Below the pieces are notes generated by a model. The model had not been told where the DNA came from. It saw nothing but the letters and a program-made list of their open reading frames with translations, and searched no databases. DNA of 64,000 bases from Chthoniobacterales bacterium (GTDB taxonomy: Bacteria > Verrucomicrobiota > Verrucomicrobiia > Chthoniobacterales > JAATET01), in assembly GCA_015655545.1 (NCBI GenBank), contig JAATET010000031.1, positions 1 through 64,000 of the forward strand, in the 5' to 3' direction. The position numbers were made by a program, and so were the translations under genes. Below are positions 35,801-43,212 of this stretch, in pieces (the first letter of the stretch is position 1; the number at the start of each line of letters is the position of its first letter).

Positions 35801-38790
35801 TCGATGGCCGCAATCGTGAGGTCGAGGTGGACAATGCGTTCGGCCACCGCCTGCTGACCACCTATGACGCACAGGACCGCATCCGGAAAAAGGAACGGAT
35901 CGTCGAGACCACGGTCGACGAGACGATGCTCTACGATTATGACAATAATCATAACCTCACCGTGGAGACCGATCCCAAGGGGAAGACGACGGTCTATGCT
36001 TACGATGGCAGCAATCAGCTCACGAGTGTGAAGGACAAGCGCGGTAATTACACCTATTACCAAAACTACAATGCGCAGCATCAGCCGCAGCAGATTACCG
36101 ATCGGGAAAACCGGGTCGTCACCTGCACCTACAAACCACCCGCCGATCCGGGGGCTGGCTATCTCGCCTCGGTTACGGAGGGCGGGTTTACGACCAGCTA
36201 TGGCTACGACGCCAAGGGCGCGTTGAATTCGATCACCTATCCCGGCGGCGCCGGCGAGAGCATGGTGAATAACGCCTTTGGGGATCCCGCCACCAGAACC
36301 GATGAACTCACCCGGCAGACGCTCATCGAGTATAACCTGCGCCGCGAAGTCACCAGCACGACCACCCCCGGCTCGAGTAGCGGCTCGCGGACAAGCTACA
36401 TGAGCTATGACAATAAGCGCGACCTGCTCGGGATATGGAATCCGCGAGGATATGCGACTTTTACGTTTCAGACCGTGACGCACAAGCCGGGGCAGACGAC
36501 CCTGCCCGACGGCAGCGTGGCGTGGAGCCTCTACGACATCAACGACCGTGTGCAGTGGACCGCCACGTTATTGACGCTCTGGACTCACCACACCCGGGAC
36601 ACGCTGGGGCGGGAGACGGCCCTCACCGATCCCATCGGTCGGACGACGACCACGATCTTTCAGGACGACCTCCGCAAGACGATCGTGCAGAGCCCGTCGC
36701 CGCTCAATATCCAGACCAAGGCGACCGTCGACGAGCGCGGGCAGGTGGTGCGGGACGAGGACGGCCTGGGCAACTATGCGACTCCCGGCTACGACGACAA
36801 CGGCAACAAGACGACGTGGATCGACCGCCGGGGGAAAACGTGGTCATTCGTCTACGACAAGGAGGATCGGCTGATCACGACGACGAGCCCGCTCTCCCGG
36901 GCGACGCAGAGCCCATATAACGCGCGAGGGCTGCTCGATCACATCACCGAGCCCTCCACGCAAGTGACGACGTTCGGCTACGATGGGAGGCGACGCCTCA
37001 CGAGTCGTGCCGACGCCGTGGGAACGATCAATTACGGGCTCGATAACGCGAGCCAACTGCTCACCGTCACGCAAGGCGCGGCGGTGCTCGCGCGCACCTA
37101 TTATGGCAGCGGGGAGGTCGCGACCTATAAGAACGCGAACAACGAGACGACCGGCTACGATTACGACAAGGATGGCAACCTGACCTCGCTGACGTATCCG
37201 GCGGTCGGAAGCGTGCCATCGGCGACGGTGACCTACACGTATGACAATCGCGACCGGCTGACGAGCATGACGGATTGGGCGGGGCGGATCACCACCTATT
37301 CATGGGACGCGGAAGGGAAGCTGACGGGAGTGACCCGGCCTAACGGGACGAAGAGGCGATTGAGCTGGGATTGGGCGGGGGAGATGCTGGCCGTCGAGGA
37401 GAGGCCGGCGAGCGGAGCGCCGCTGGCGGTGCGATCCTTCCATTACGACGCGGCGGGACGAATCGACAAACGCCTGATCTATCCGCAGGCGACGGCGTGG
37501 GCGGAGCCGGCGTGGACGGCGGTTCCCGACAACGACAATCGACTCACGTCGGTGGCCGGAGCGACGTTGAGCTACGACGCGGATGGCAACCTGCAGGGAA
37601 GCCGTTTGCCGGACGGCCCATGGGGATCGAGCGGCACGTCCTCGGGGGTGAGCGGGACATTTACCTGGAATGCGCGCAATCAACTCACGGGCGTAGTCCG
37701 GACCGGAGGGCAGACGGCCGGCTACACCTACGACGCGGAAGGGAATCTCATTCAGACGGTCGATAGTGTGGCGGGAACGACACGGTGGATCATTGACCCA
37801 AACGGAGGCGAGAGCCCGCGCATTCTGGCGAAGGTGGCGCCCAATGGAAACGTGACGCGCTACGTATATGGAGTTGGCCTTGTCTATGAAGTGAGGCAGG
37901 ATGGGAGCGTGCGCTACTATCACTACGATCAGGTGGGGAGCACGGTGGCGTTGACCGACGGCACCGGCGCGGTGACAGGGAGGGCGGACTACAGCCCGTA
38001 TGGCACCCTGCAAAGCACGAGTGGAGAATTGGCCAATGCGAATGCCACGCCATTTCTCTTCGTAGGGGCCTATGGAGTGATGACGGATTCGGTGACGGGG
38101 CTACATCAGATGCGGGCTCGGTGGTATTCAAGCTACTTGCGTCGGTTCCTCAATGAAGACCCCAGCAGATTTGCGGGCGGGGAGAACTTTTATGCTTATG
38201 CTTCAGGCAATCCTATCAGCCTTGTTGATCCGAGTGGATTGTGGGGCGTCCAATTTGGGGAAGATGGAATGAATATTGGGAAAGGAGATCCAACGCTCGT
38301 TTTTACGGCGAGAGGAACGTCGAACGCTTATGGAAGTGTATTAAGCTCTATTGCAGATACGCTCACGCTTTCAGGTGGGCGTCTTTCAGCAGCCAATGAA
38401 AATTTCCGTTCGGGAGGTCGAGAGCCAATCAACGTAAATCCTAATACTCTAGACTTTAGTCAATTGAAACCCGGACAAAAGTTTTATACCTTTCCGATTA
38501 CTTCGCCGGGGGATTTTGTTGTCCATGGAACGGTATTAGTCAATCCTTCCACAATGAGCGTTCGCGACGATTATGATTTTGATCTTAAGCCGTGGACCTT
38601 AAAAACTGCGGTGAGAAATACAGAAACGATAGCAGCCCATTTTATTGCCGATCCGCTTGATGCGTTTACTGATTTCTCTGGTAGAAGAACTGGATCTGCA
38701 AATAAATCTGGGAATGGGGCATTTCCATTTAATTTCACGAGTTCTATTTCGAGTGTCGGCTCAAAATCTTCTGGCTCTATTTGGAAATGA
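32803..38790 (+). CDS. Giant RHS/YD-repeat polymorphic toxin protein
   Basis: A 1995-residue secreted RHS protein. Signal-like start LVALLILASCVLMG; a transglutaminase-like domain at about 40-230 whose Cys is replaced (GNDADQSALLVALW) and His by Arg (MARVWVQT); then a long region and about 900 residues of YD repeats (SYGYDAKGALNSITYPG and many like it). The invariant RHS core RARWYSSYLRRFLNEDPSRFAG ... NPISLVDPSGLWG is at about 1771-1816. The last 180 residues are the variable tip, far less GC-rich, with a DDYDFDLKPW segment; I do not recognise its toxin family. The TGA overlaps the ATG of a small lipoprotein gene. Confidence 0.9.
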   Translation: MKDRQTVDRKSCLVALLILASCVLMGNRTNAMSSTASSDADYRTPELIALAAGLKNDRESIFKWVRENIRYVQYYGCKKGAYLTYLERSGNDADQSALLVALWRAAGISCQYVWGWGELPISAANNVDWYHYLGADGVQDVGNGNTSLDQLVWLRGEPTYGWWDGSFLANSKGMARVWVQTNVNGTLKSYDPSFKLIQPVAGLAVASLMNYNRASLLSSLGAGTTGTNSITGLSYSGLSAYLSGCAAQFITTYQNSHFNKTVDEIVGGWKPLSSESLTFPITSVMTTNDLLDNLSTTTTGGQTVYVGYASIKIQVFLSSDTGHTSPIVTWGAVNMASLRGRRLGLVSESNKVTLKLDDTQIVQAASTTTVGTPLDIVVDITHAGSPYINPAFNLIGKVMKAKAGASYALVYGFDVSSDYLNTRQQQLASYKEQGLGDQDPKMILETLNIIGLQWMLETDSAHGLIGNLKNLSSTFLYRFGRAAQEPTTSGNAVYVDLPFNYTGYVSRVPDTGAANTLTAESAYSFIMSAMEHGVLDQMQAVTAVSTVKVLKMANEQSIPIFLANPGNWSSVRSQLIPLINIFSPYGAGDLAQLDGAISEGASILLPKNGHITQSGWAWNGSAYAAILWNAVGSSYWKMIIGQTYNGGFSTLPNVQTNPSSVLTQSHAQANLFQKNPVTLKVSYGLDPVNLATGNFTHQRELLTAGDGLVRGLNFSVSYDGGDRLKNDAKIGYGWTHSYYVRAVEMADVDGAFGKKTPIEMAATLAGVVAALDVFANRTTVKDWLGTALIANWMVDQLTGSAVSIVSGNQIWQFHKQADGSYSAPPGATQVLTKPANYQLVERNGPTWKFDANKRLSEIEDLWGKKLTLNYNTNGDLGTVADAYGRTLTFNYIGSGAAAVLNTVADNSSRSVTFTIDSSKNLTAFTDPEGKSDNFEYVSGHLIANYKNHDGNVVVSNVYDAQGRVATQDTMGDPAQRWHLYYSPGQTIEQEPGGASTLHFFDGRNREVEVDNAFGHRLLTTYDAQDRIRKKERIVETTVDETMLYDYDNNHNLTVETDPKGKTTVYAYDGSNQLTSVKDKRGNYTYYQNYNAQHQPQQITDRENRVVTCTYKPPADPGAGYLASVTEGGFTTSYGYDAKGALNSITYPGGAGESMVNNAFGDPATRTDELTRQTLIEYNLRREVTSTTTPGSSSGSRTSYMSYDNKRDLLGIWNPRGYATFTFQTVTHKPGQTTLPDGSVAWSLYDINDRVQWTATLLTLWTHHTRDTLGRETALTDPIGRTTTTIFQDDLRKTIVQSPSPLNIQTKATVDERGQVVRDEDGLGNYATPGYDDNGNKTTWIDRRGKTWSFVYDKEDRLITTTSPLSRATQSPYNARGLLDHITEPSTQVTTFGYDGRRRLTSRADAVGTINYGLDNASQLLTVTQGAAVLARTYYGSGEVATYKNANNETTGYDYDKDGNLTSLTYPAVGSVPSATVTYTYDNRDRLTSMTDWAGRITTYSWDAEGKLTGVTRPNGTKRRLSWDWAGEMLAVEERPASGAPLAVRSFHYDAAGRIDKRLIYPQATAWAEPAWTAVPDNDNRLTSVAGATLSYDADGNLQGSRLPDGPWGSSGTSSGVSGTFTWNARNQLTGVVRTGGQTAGYTYDAEGNLIQTVDSVAGTTRWIIDPNGGESPRILAKVAPNGNVTRYVYGVGLVYEVRQDGSVRYYHYDQVGSTVALTDGTGAVTGRADYSPYGTLQSTSGELANANATPFLFVGAYGVMTDSVTGLHQMRARWYSSYLRRFLNEDPSRFAGGENFYAYASGNPISLVDPSGLWGVQFGEDGMNIGKGDPTLVFTARGTSNAYGSVLSSIADTLTLSGGRLSAANENFRSGGREPINVNPNTLDFSQLKPGQKFYTFPITSPGDFVVHGTVLVNPSTMSVRDDYDFDLKPWTLKTAVRNTETIAAHFIADPLDAFTDFSGRRTGSANKSGNGAFPFNFTSSISSVGSKSSGSIWK

Positions 38791-39110
38791 ATTTCTTTAA
38801 ATGGCGGTTTCTATTTGAGATAGCAATGGGAGTGGTTTACCTAACGGGGTGCCACGAACTTAAGATTGATGAAAAGGAAGCTCGAAAGTATGCACAACAG
38901 CGCTTTGAAAAAGATTGCGAAATGATCAATCAACGAGCGGATAAGTTCGTTGGGCCGCAATTCACAGGAACAAGTAAAGGTAATACAGGGGAAATATGGT
39001 ATCAATACGTGTGGGAAAATAAACTTTCCAATACGGAAATTATCGTTGGAGTGTCTGAATCTGGAGAAATCGCAGGAGGGACAGGCCCGATTGAGCGACG
39101 GCAACCATAG
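38787..39110 (+). CDS. Candidate immunity lipoprotein for the RHS tip
   Basis: A 107-residue protein with a lipoprotein signal (FEIAMGVVYLTGC) and a hydrophilic mature part of about 83 residues rich in Lys, Glu and Gln. The ATG overlaps the TGA of the RHS gene (ATGA at 38787-38790). Tip domain plus tightly coupled small gene is the usual arrangement of a polymorphic toxin and its immunity protein. A lipoprotein would place protection at the envelope, which would fit a toxin acting in the periplasm or at the membrane. No family recognised. Confidence 0.65.
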   Translation: MNFFKWRFLFEIAMGVVYLTGCHELKIDEKEARKYAQQRFEKDCEMINQRADKFVGPQFTGTSKGNTGEIWYQYVWENKLSNTEIIVGVSESGEIAGGTGPIERRQP

Positions 39111-39177
39111 CAACAGAGGTGCCAAAGATTTGAAGAGAATCACGACAAGCTTCTTAAACTCTGAAGAAAAAGAAAAA

Positions 39178-40157
39178 GGGTCAGTCCTCATTATTGACAA
39201 AAGAGGGATGAGAAGTTAAAGGGCGAGGATGCCGAGGCAGGCGCGGATTGAATACGAAGGGGCGATTTACCATGTGATGAACCGCGGGGACCGGCGGGAG
39301 AACATCGTGCATGGGGACGAAGACAGAAAATCTTTCGTGAAGACGTTGGGGGAGGCTTGCGGGAAATGCGGATGGGAGGTTCACGCATGGTGCCTGATGT
39401 CGAACCATTTTCATTTGGTGGTGGAAACTCCACTCGGCAATCTAGTGGCGGGAATGAAATGGCTCCTGGGCACCTATACGATCCGGTTCAATGCACGGCA
39501 TCGACTGCGCGGGCACCTGTTTGCGGGGCGCTACAAATCTGTAGTTGTCGACGACGCGGATCACCATTACTTGCGTCGGGTGAGCGACTACGTGCATCTC
39601 AATCCCGCCCGTGCAGGATTGATCAGCCAGAGCGAGCCTTTGGAAGCCTACCCGTGGAGCAGCTATCGGGCCTATCTGCAAAAGAAGCGTCCACCTTGGC
39701 TCAGGGTGGATCGTGTCCTCGGCGAGCATGGCGTGCAAATCGATAACCATGCGGGACGGCTTGAATTCGCGCGATGCGTGGAAGCCATTCGGAATGATCC
39801 AGAGGCTGAGGCGAGTGATCGAAGCCTGTTGCGGGGATGGCGCGCCGGGAGCGAAGAATTTGTCGCCCGGTTGCTGGACAGGCTCGAGGGAAAAATCACG
39901 CCGCACCACTCTGCCGATATGCGGAGCGAGGTGATGTCACTGCGGGCCGACAGATTGATTGCGGAAGGTCTTGCCAAGGCAAACTGGACAGCAGATCGGC
40001 TTGCGCACGAGAAAAAGAGCCACCCGGTAAAAGTCGCCATTGCCAAGCAACTGCGATCCCAAACCACTATGAGCCTAGCTTGGATTGCGGACCGACTCCA
40101 CATGGGACGTTGGACGTATGTTTCCAGTCTTTTAAGACAACAATGAGGACTGACCCC
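39178..40157 (+). mobile_element. REP-associated transposase unit with inverted ends
   Basis: The element is bounded by GGGTCAGTCCTCATT at 39178 and AATGAGGACTGACCCC ending at 40157, an inverted pair over about 15 bases with a weaker match beyond, and holds one Y1 transposase gene. A third copy of the end sequence stands alone at 41646. IS200-like and RAYT elements normally have short palindromes rather than classical terminal repeats, so whether these ends are the transposase recognition sites or separate REPs is not settled. The right end overlaps the transposase stop codon. Confidence 0.7.
39229..40146 (+). CDS. REP-associated tyrosine transposase (RAYT)
   Basis: A 305-residue Y1 transposase of the IS200/RAYT branch: opening RIEYEGAIYHVMNRGDRRENI, HUH motif SNHFHLVVETP, then RARHRLRGHLFAGRYKSVVVDD and the catalytic-region tyrosine in RRVSDYVHLNPARAG, followed by PWSSYRAYL. 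The C-terminal extension of about 130 residues is typical of the domesticated or RAYT-type group, whose members process hairpin repeats. Several families of hairpin repeats are present in this window, which fits such a role. Codon use is like the host rather than the AT-rich neighbours on either side. Confidence 0.92.
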   Translation: MPRQARIEYEGAIYHVMNRGDRRENIVHGDEDRKSFVKTLGEACGKCGWEVHAWCLMSNHFHLVVETPLGNLVAGMKWLLGTYTIRFNARHRLRGHLFAGRYKSVVVDDADHHYLRRVSDYVHLNPARAGLISQSEPLEAYPWSSYRAYLQKKRPPWLRVDRVLGEHGVQIDNHAGRLEFARCVEAIRNDPEAEASDRSLLRGWRAGSEEFVARLLDRLEGKITPHHSADMRSEVMSLRADRLIAEGLAKANWTADRLAHEKKSHPVKVAIAKQLRSQTTMSLAWIADRLHMGRWTYVSSLLRQQ

Positions 40158-40161
40158 ATAG

Positions 40162-40239
40162 CCGGCCGAAAATCGGAACAACTATGTTTACGAGGTTATT
40201 TACAACGAATTTGAGGGCCACGCATCATACCAAGAATGA
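40162..40239 (+). pseudogene. 3' remnant of a gene cut by the transposase unit
   Basis: Immediately right of the element a frame reads ENRNNYVYEVIYNEFEG ... SYQE and stops with TGA at 40237-40239, overlapping the ATG of the next gene. The left end of this frame meets a stop at 40159-40161, at the edge of the element. The overlap and the Tyr/Asn-rich composition suggest the tail of a displaced gene, perhaps a toxin tip or an immunity gene. It is short, so the call is weak. Confidence 0.35.
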
Positions 40240-41084
40240 AACTTTTTTTCTTAAGTCTATTCATGCTCGTCAGCCCTGCTTTGATAGTAAAGGGCAACGG
40301 ATCAATCACCGATCCTGTAAAGGACTATTTATCTAAGTTTACATTTTACGATGGTCGTAAAAATTTCTATTCTGATGACAGGTTGCTTCGATTAGACATA
40401 GATTTAAATAATGACGGTCAACAGGAAATGTTGCTCTCATTAGCAAGGGATAAAAACGGTAAACAGGGGAACACTTGGGCTGTATATCGGAAAACAAAAA
40501 TCGGCTATGAAGACATAGGCGGAATGACTTTTAGCTCAAGTGGTTTTTACCTTGGACATATCAACGATACTGATGACTATGGGATTGTAAGCTTCTGGCC
40601 GGGAGGTGCTGGAGAAGGGATGTTGTTGGCACACATCTTCGATGGTTCGGAGATCAAAGAGATACAAATTGGAGAGATAAGACGGGATCCAATCACTGGA
40701 AAACTCGAAGGCAAAGAACTTCTTGATAAATATTCGGGCTCTCATGCGATAAATGGTGACAACGTGATTACTACCATAAGTGCCGTCCAACTAGCCAAAG
40801 ATTACGGAATTACTATTGAACCCCAAACTTATCTCCAAGCCCTGCAGGAGGGCTTGCCAGCATCGACTCCGATAAGAACTCCTCTAGCTTCGGCTGTGGC
40901 AACACCGCCACTGGAAATGCCTAAGCCGTCCCCGTCAGCCGTAGCATCGACACCGCGACCGAGTGCGACCGCGACGACCGCCACGGAAAAGCCAGCTTCC
41001 AGCTTCTCTATCGTTTCCGCAGTGATTCTGACGGGGATAATCACGGGTGTGTCGGTGTTCATGTGGTGGCGGAAATCTCGCTAA
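40236..41084 (+). CDS. Secreted/membrane-anchored protein with VCBS-like segment
   Basis: A 282-residue protein with a signal (FFLSLFMLVSPALIVKGNG), a hydrophilic body with an FG-GAP/VCBS-like calcium loop LDIDLNNDGQQEMLLSLARD at about residue 50, a Pro/Ser/Thr/Ala linker and a C-terminal membrane helix FSIVSAVILTGIITGVSVFMWWRKSR. Base composition is AT-richer than the core genome, like the RHS tip. Its ATG overlaps the stop of the preceding remnant, so it may be an orphan immunity gene of an earlier toxin. No family recognised. Confidence 0.6.
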   Translation: MKLFFLSLFMLVSPALIVKGNGSITDPVKDYLSKFTFYDGRKNFYSDDRLLRLDIDLNNDGQQEMLLSLARDKNGKQGNTWAVYRKTKIGYEDIGGMTFSSSGFYLGHINDTDDYGIVSFWPGGAGEGMLLAHIFDGSEIKEIQIGEIRRDPITGKLEGKELLDKYSGSHAINGDNVITTISAVQLAKDYGITIEPQTYLQALQEGLPASTPIRTPLASAVATPPLEMPKPSPSAVASTPRPSATATTATEKPASSFSIVSAVILTGIITGVSVFMWWRKSR

Positions 41085-41743
41085 TCGTCTGGTTCTGCTC
41101 GTCCCCATTGATTTAAAGGAGGTCGATGAAAAGGATCAACGATGGAATCGAGCCCCTTCGCCTAAGCGTCCTCCTTATGCCAACGATATCGGTCTTCCCG
41201 CGGACCAGATTAACAACACCGTCTATGTAGCGGTCGAGCCAACTAGCTCAAAAGTTGAACTCATCGTTAAAACATCCACTCCGAGTTTGGGGGACATGCA
41301 CGCCCTGTGCGGGGTGCGTGATTTGCAGACGAACACCATCTTGGACGACGTGGCCGTTACCAATCCTTCAGGGGAAACGGAGCTTTCTTTCACCCCTTCG
41401 GGAAGCGTCCACCAGAAGCTATTTAGAGTGGTTATCGGGCTGGATCGAAACAAAGATGGAAAGCTAGGAAATGACGAGGTGGACAGCGATAACCTGCCTC
41501 AAAATCAGCGACTCTATGTGCGCGCTGTTTCAGCTCAAGATTACCAGGATTCGCTTTCCTACCTGCAAAATCGCTCTTGGTTGCTGCTTCCTTTATCAGT
41601 TTCAGCAGACTTCTTCGATTATTTCTCGGGGAATGGTTCTGGAACGGGGTCAGTCCTCACTATCGACACATCGCCAGTAAGATTCGGTCGCCACTTATAT
41701 AATTCCATCGATTCCTTGTTACGAAATCCTAAAGTGAAATTCG
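41085..41743 (+). pseudogene. Fragment of a secreted-protein gene
   Basis: An uninterrupted frame without its own start carries RLVLLVPIDLKEVDEKDQRWN, NTVYVAVEPTSSKVELIVKTSTP, GETELSFTPSG and an EF-hand-like GLDRNKDGKLGNDEVD. This kind of module sits near the C terminus of large surface proteins in RHS loci. The 5' part is missing and the frame begins right after the preceding gene. A copy of the transposon-end sequence lies in it at 41646, after which the frame runs into the next small gene out of phase. Confidence 0.5.
41646..41669 (+). repeat. Solitary copy of the transposase-end sequence
   Basis: GGGGTCAGTCCTCAC at 41646-41660 followed by TATCGACAC matches the left end of the transposase unit at 39178 (GGGTCAGTCCTCATTATTGAC) with few changes. 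It stands alone, 1.5 kb from the element, inside a gene fragment. Confidence 0.7.
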
Positions 41744-41950
41744 GTGAAACTGCAGCAGGATCAAATCTGGAAACAAGGGGACGTTTATTTGCGAATCGTC
41801 CGTCTCGAGCGCCTGAAGGTGGAATACAAAGCGCAAAAGAACATCCACTTGCGCGACGGAAAACATCATCACGTCACCAAAAAAGAATTCTGCCGCCTCA
41901 TCAAAGGCGCGACGCTGCTTCCGATGACGGTGTCCGAAGAACCTGCCTAG
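41744..41950 (+). CDS. Small basic protein
   Basis: A 68-residue protein, MKLQQDQIWKQGDVYLRI at the start, RLKVEYKAQKNIHLRDGKHHHVTKKEF in the middle, ending in MTVSEEPA. It looks like a short beta-rich domain. A GAAATTCGGTG stretch upstream gives only a weak ribosome binding site. It is out of phase with the preceding fragment. No function known; a host gene to the right of the accessory region is plausible. Confidence 0.6.
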   Translation: MKLQQDQIWKQGDVYLRIVRLERLKVEYKAQKNIHLRDGKHHHVTKKEFCRLIKGATLLPMTVSEEPA

Positions 41951-41977
41951 AGGCAGTCGAGAATTTCTGGAAATATG

Positions 41978-42129
41978 AACAGGAGGAAACGGAGAGAACG
42001 GAGACCAGTATTAACAGAAGGATGCGAAGGATGCGAAGGATGCGAAGGGGATGATTCCTCGGGCCTTTCTTTGCATCCTTCTGTTAAAAATTCCCTTCCT
42101 TCCTCACTTCCCTCCGTTGCCTCCTGTAG
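41978..42129. repeat. Dispersed hairpin repeat, copy 3, interrupted by a second hairpin
   Basis: The outer arms AACAGGAGGAAACGGAGAG and CCCTCCGTTGCCTCCTGTAG belong to the family of 3813-3877 and 5661-5727. Between them lies a different palindrome (42011-42087) with its own arms, so one hairpin unit has landed inside another or the two have fused. Confidence 0.85.
42011..42087. repeat. Inner hairpin with tandem units
   Basis: Arms TTAACAGAAGGATGCGAAGG and CTTTGCATCCTTCTGTTAA form the stem. The left arm carries the 10-base unit GATGCGAAGG, or a close copy, about three times in a row, so the hairpin can pair in several registers. It is nested within the outer repeat 41978-42129. Confidence 0.85.
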
Positions 42130-42155
42130 AAGTTCAGGACATCCTCTAGGCGAGC

Positions 42156-42674
42156 CTATAAAAGCATCGACTGCGGCCCGCTGGCGCTCGCTTCCACAAA
42201 TTCCCGCAGGCGCAACTTCAATTCCTCCTGGGAAAACTCCGCCTGGATTTTATCGATCGCCACATTGGCGAGCACGTCGCACCGCTCGTTTCCCTCGTGT
42301 CCCGCGTGCCCCTTCAGCCACTCTCACTGCACCTGGTGTTTCGATGCCGCCGCGTCGAGGACGCGCCAAAGGTCGGCATTTTTGACCGGCTGTTTGGCTT
42401 TGGTGCGCCAGCCGTTGCGCTTCCAGCCCGCGAGCCATTGCGAAATGCCATTCTGCACGTATTTCGAATCGGTATAAAACTTCACGCGGCACGGTTGGGT
42501 CAGCGAGGCGAGCGCTTCGATGGCGGCCTGGAGTTCCATGCGATTGTTCGTCGTCGCCGGCACCCCGCCGCTCAGTTCCTTGAGAATTTCGCCATACGTC
42601 AGCACGGCGGCCCACCCGCCAGGACCCGGGTTCCCGCGACAGGCTCCGTCCGAATGCACCACCACTTCCTTCAT
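42156..42674 (-). pseudogene. rnhA: RNase HI with in-frame TGA
   Basis: RNase HI removes RNA from RNA-DNA hybrids. The N-terminal 116 residues carry three of the four active-site acids: D9 in [16 protein letters not shown]47 in NNRMELQAA and D69 in [12 protein letters not shown] at 42324-42326 follows KHQVQ. The same frame continues with EWLKGHAGHEGNERCDVLA, which holds the fourth acid (D133) and the conserved His, to a TAG at 42156. In relatives the stop position is a Trp (QWEW-like), so one G to A change from TGG explains it. The truncated product would lack the fourth acid. Either recent inactivation or a sequence error. Confidence 0.88.
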
Positions 42675-42753
42675 GGGTTCTTCCTAGCGCAGAGCGGCAT
42701 TTAAAACACCGATAAACCCCGCCGGATTCGGGCCGGCATGCGAACTGTTTTTG

Positions 42754-43206
42754 ATGAAAGACCAAACTGTAATCACCCGCGAGCGCATGGTCGAACTGCT
42801 TAACGAAGACCTGGCCCGCGAATTTCAGGCAATCCTGGCCTACGTCATTTACAGCCAGACGATGAAGGGCGCGGAATACACGGCCATCGCCGCCGAGCTC
42901 GAGAAGCACGCCGCCGAAGAGCTCAATCATGCCCTGCTCATCACCAAGCAGATCGATTACTTCAGCGGCACGCCGATCAACGCACCGAAGGAAGTGAAAA
43001 TTTCCAGCGACCCGAAGAAGATGCTCGGGTTCGACCTCGAGAACGAAAAGGAAACCATCCTCAACTACCGCGATCGCATCCGGCAGGCCGACGCCATGGG
43101 CGAATTCGCGCTCGGGGAAACTCTCCGCAAAATTATCGCCGAGGAACAGGATCACCTTCAGGATCTCGCCGACGCGCTGGGCATCGACACGCCGCGGATC
43201 GCGTAG
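42754..43206 (+). CDS. Ferritin-like (bacterioferritin-type) protein
   Basis: A 150-residue four-helix protein: RERMVELLNEDLAREFQAILAYVIYSQTMKG, TAIAAELEKHAAEELNHALLI, then a long link and ILNYRDRIRQADAMGEFALGETLRKIIAEEQDHLQDLADALG. The Glu and Glu-x-x-His pairs in helices 1, 2 and 4 (EEL-NH, EEQDH) make the di-iron site. It stores iron or protects against peroxide. The ATG at 42754 follows TTG in the same frame. Confidence 0.88.
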   Translation: MKDQTVITRERMVELLNEDLAREFQAILAYVIYSQTMKGAEYTAIAAELEKHAAEELNHALLITKQIDYFSGTPINAPKEVKISSDPKKMLGFDLENEKETILNYRDRIRQADAMGEFALGETLRKIIAEEQDHLQDLADALGIDTPRIA

Positions 43207-43212
43207 CGACCG

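Noticed and set aside
41126-41230. Short frame with AAAGGAGG before ATG at 41126
   Set aside because: It is out of phase with the protein-like frame and ends after about 33 codons, so the ribosome-binding-like sequence is probably coincidental.
42011-42060. Tandem GATGCGAAGG units as a possible CRISPR or VNTR
   Set aside because: Units are contiguous 10-mers with no spacers, and they form one arm of a hairpin, so they belong to the palindromic repeat.
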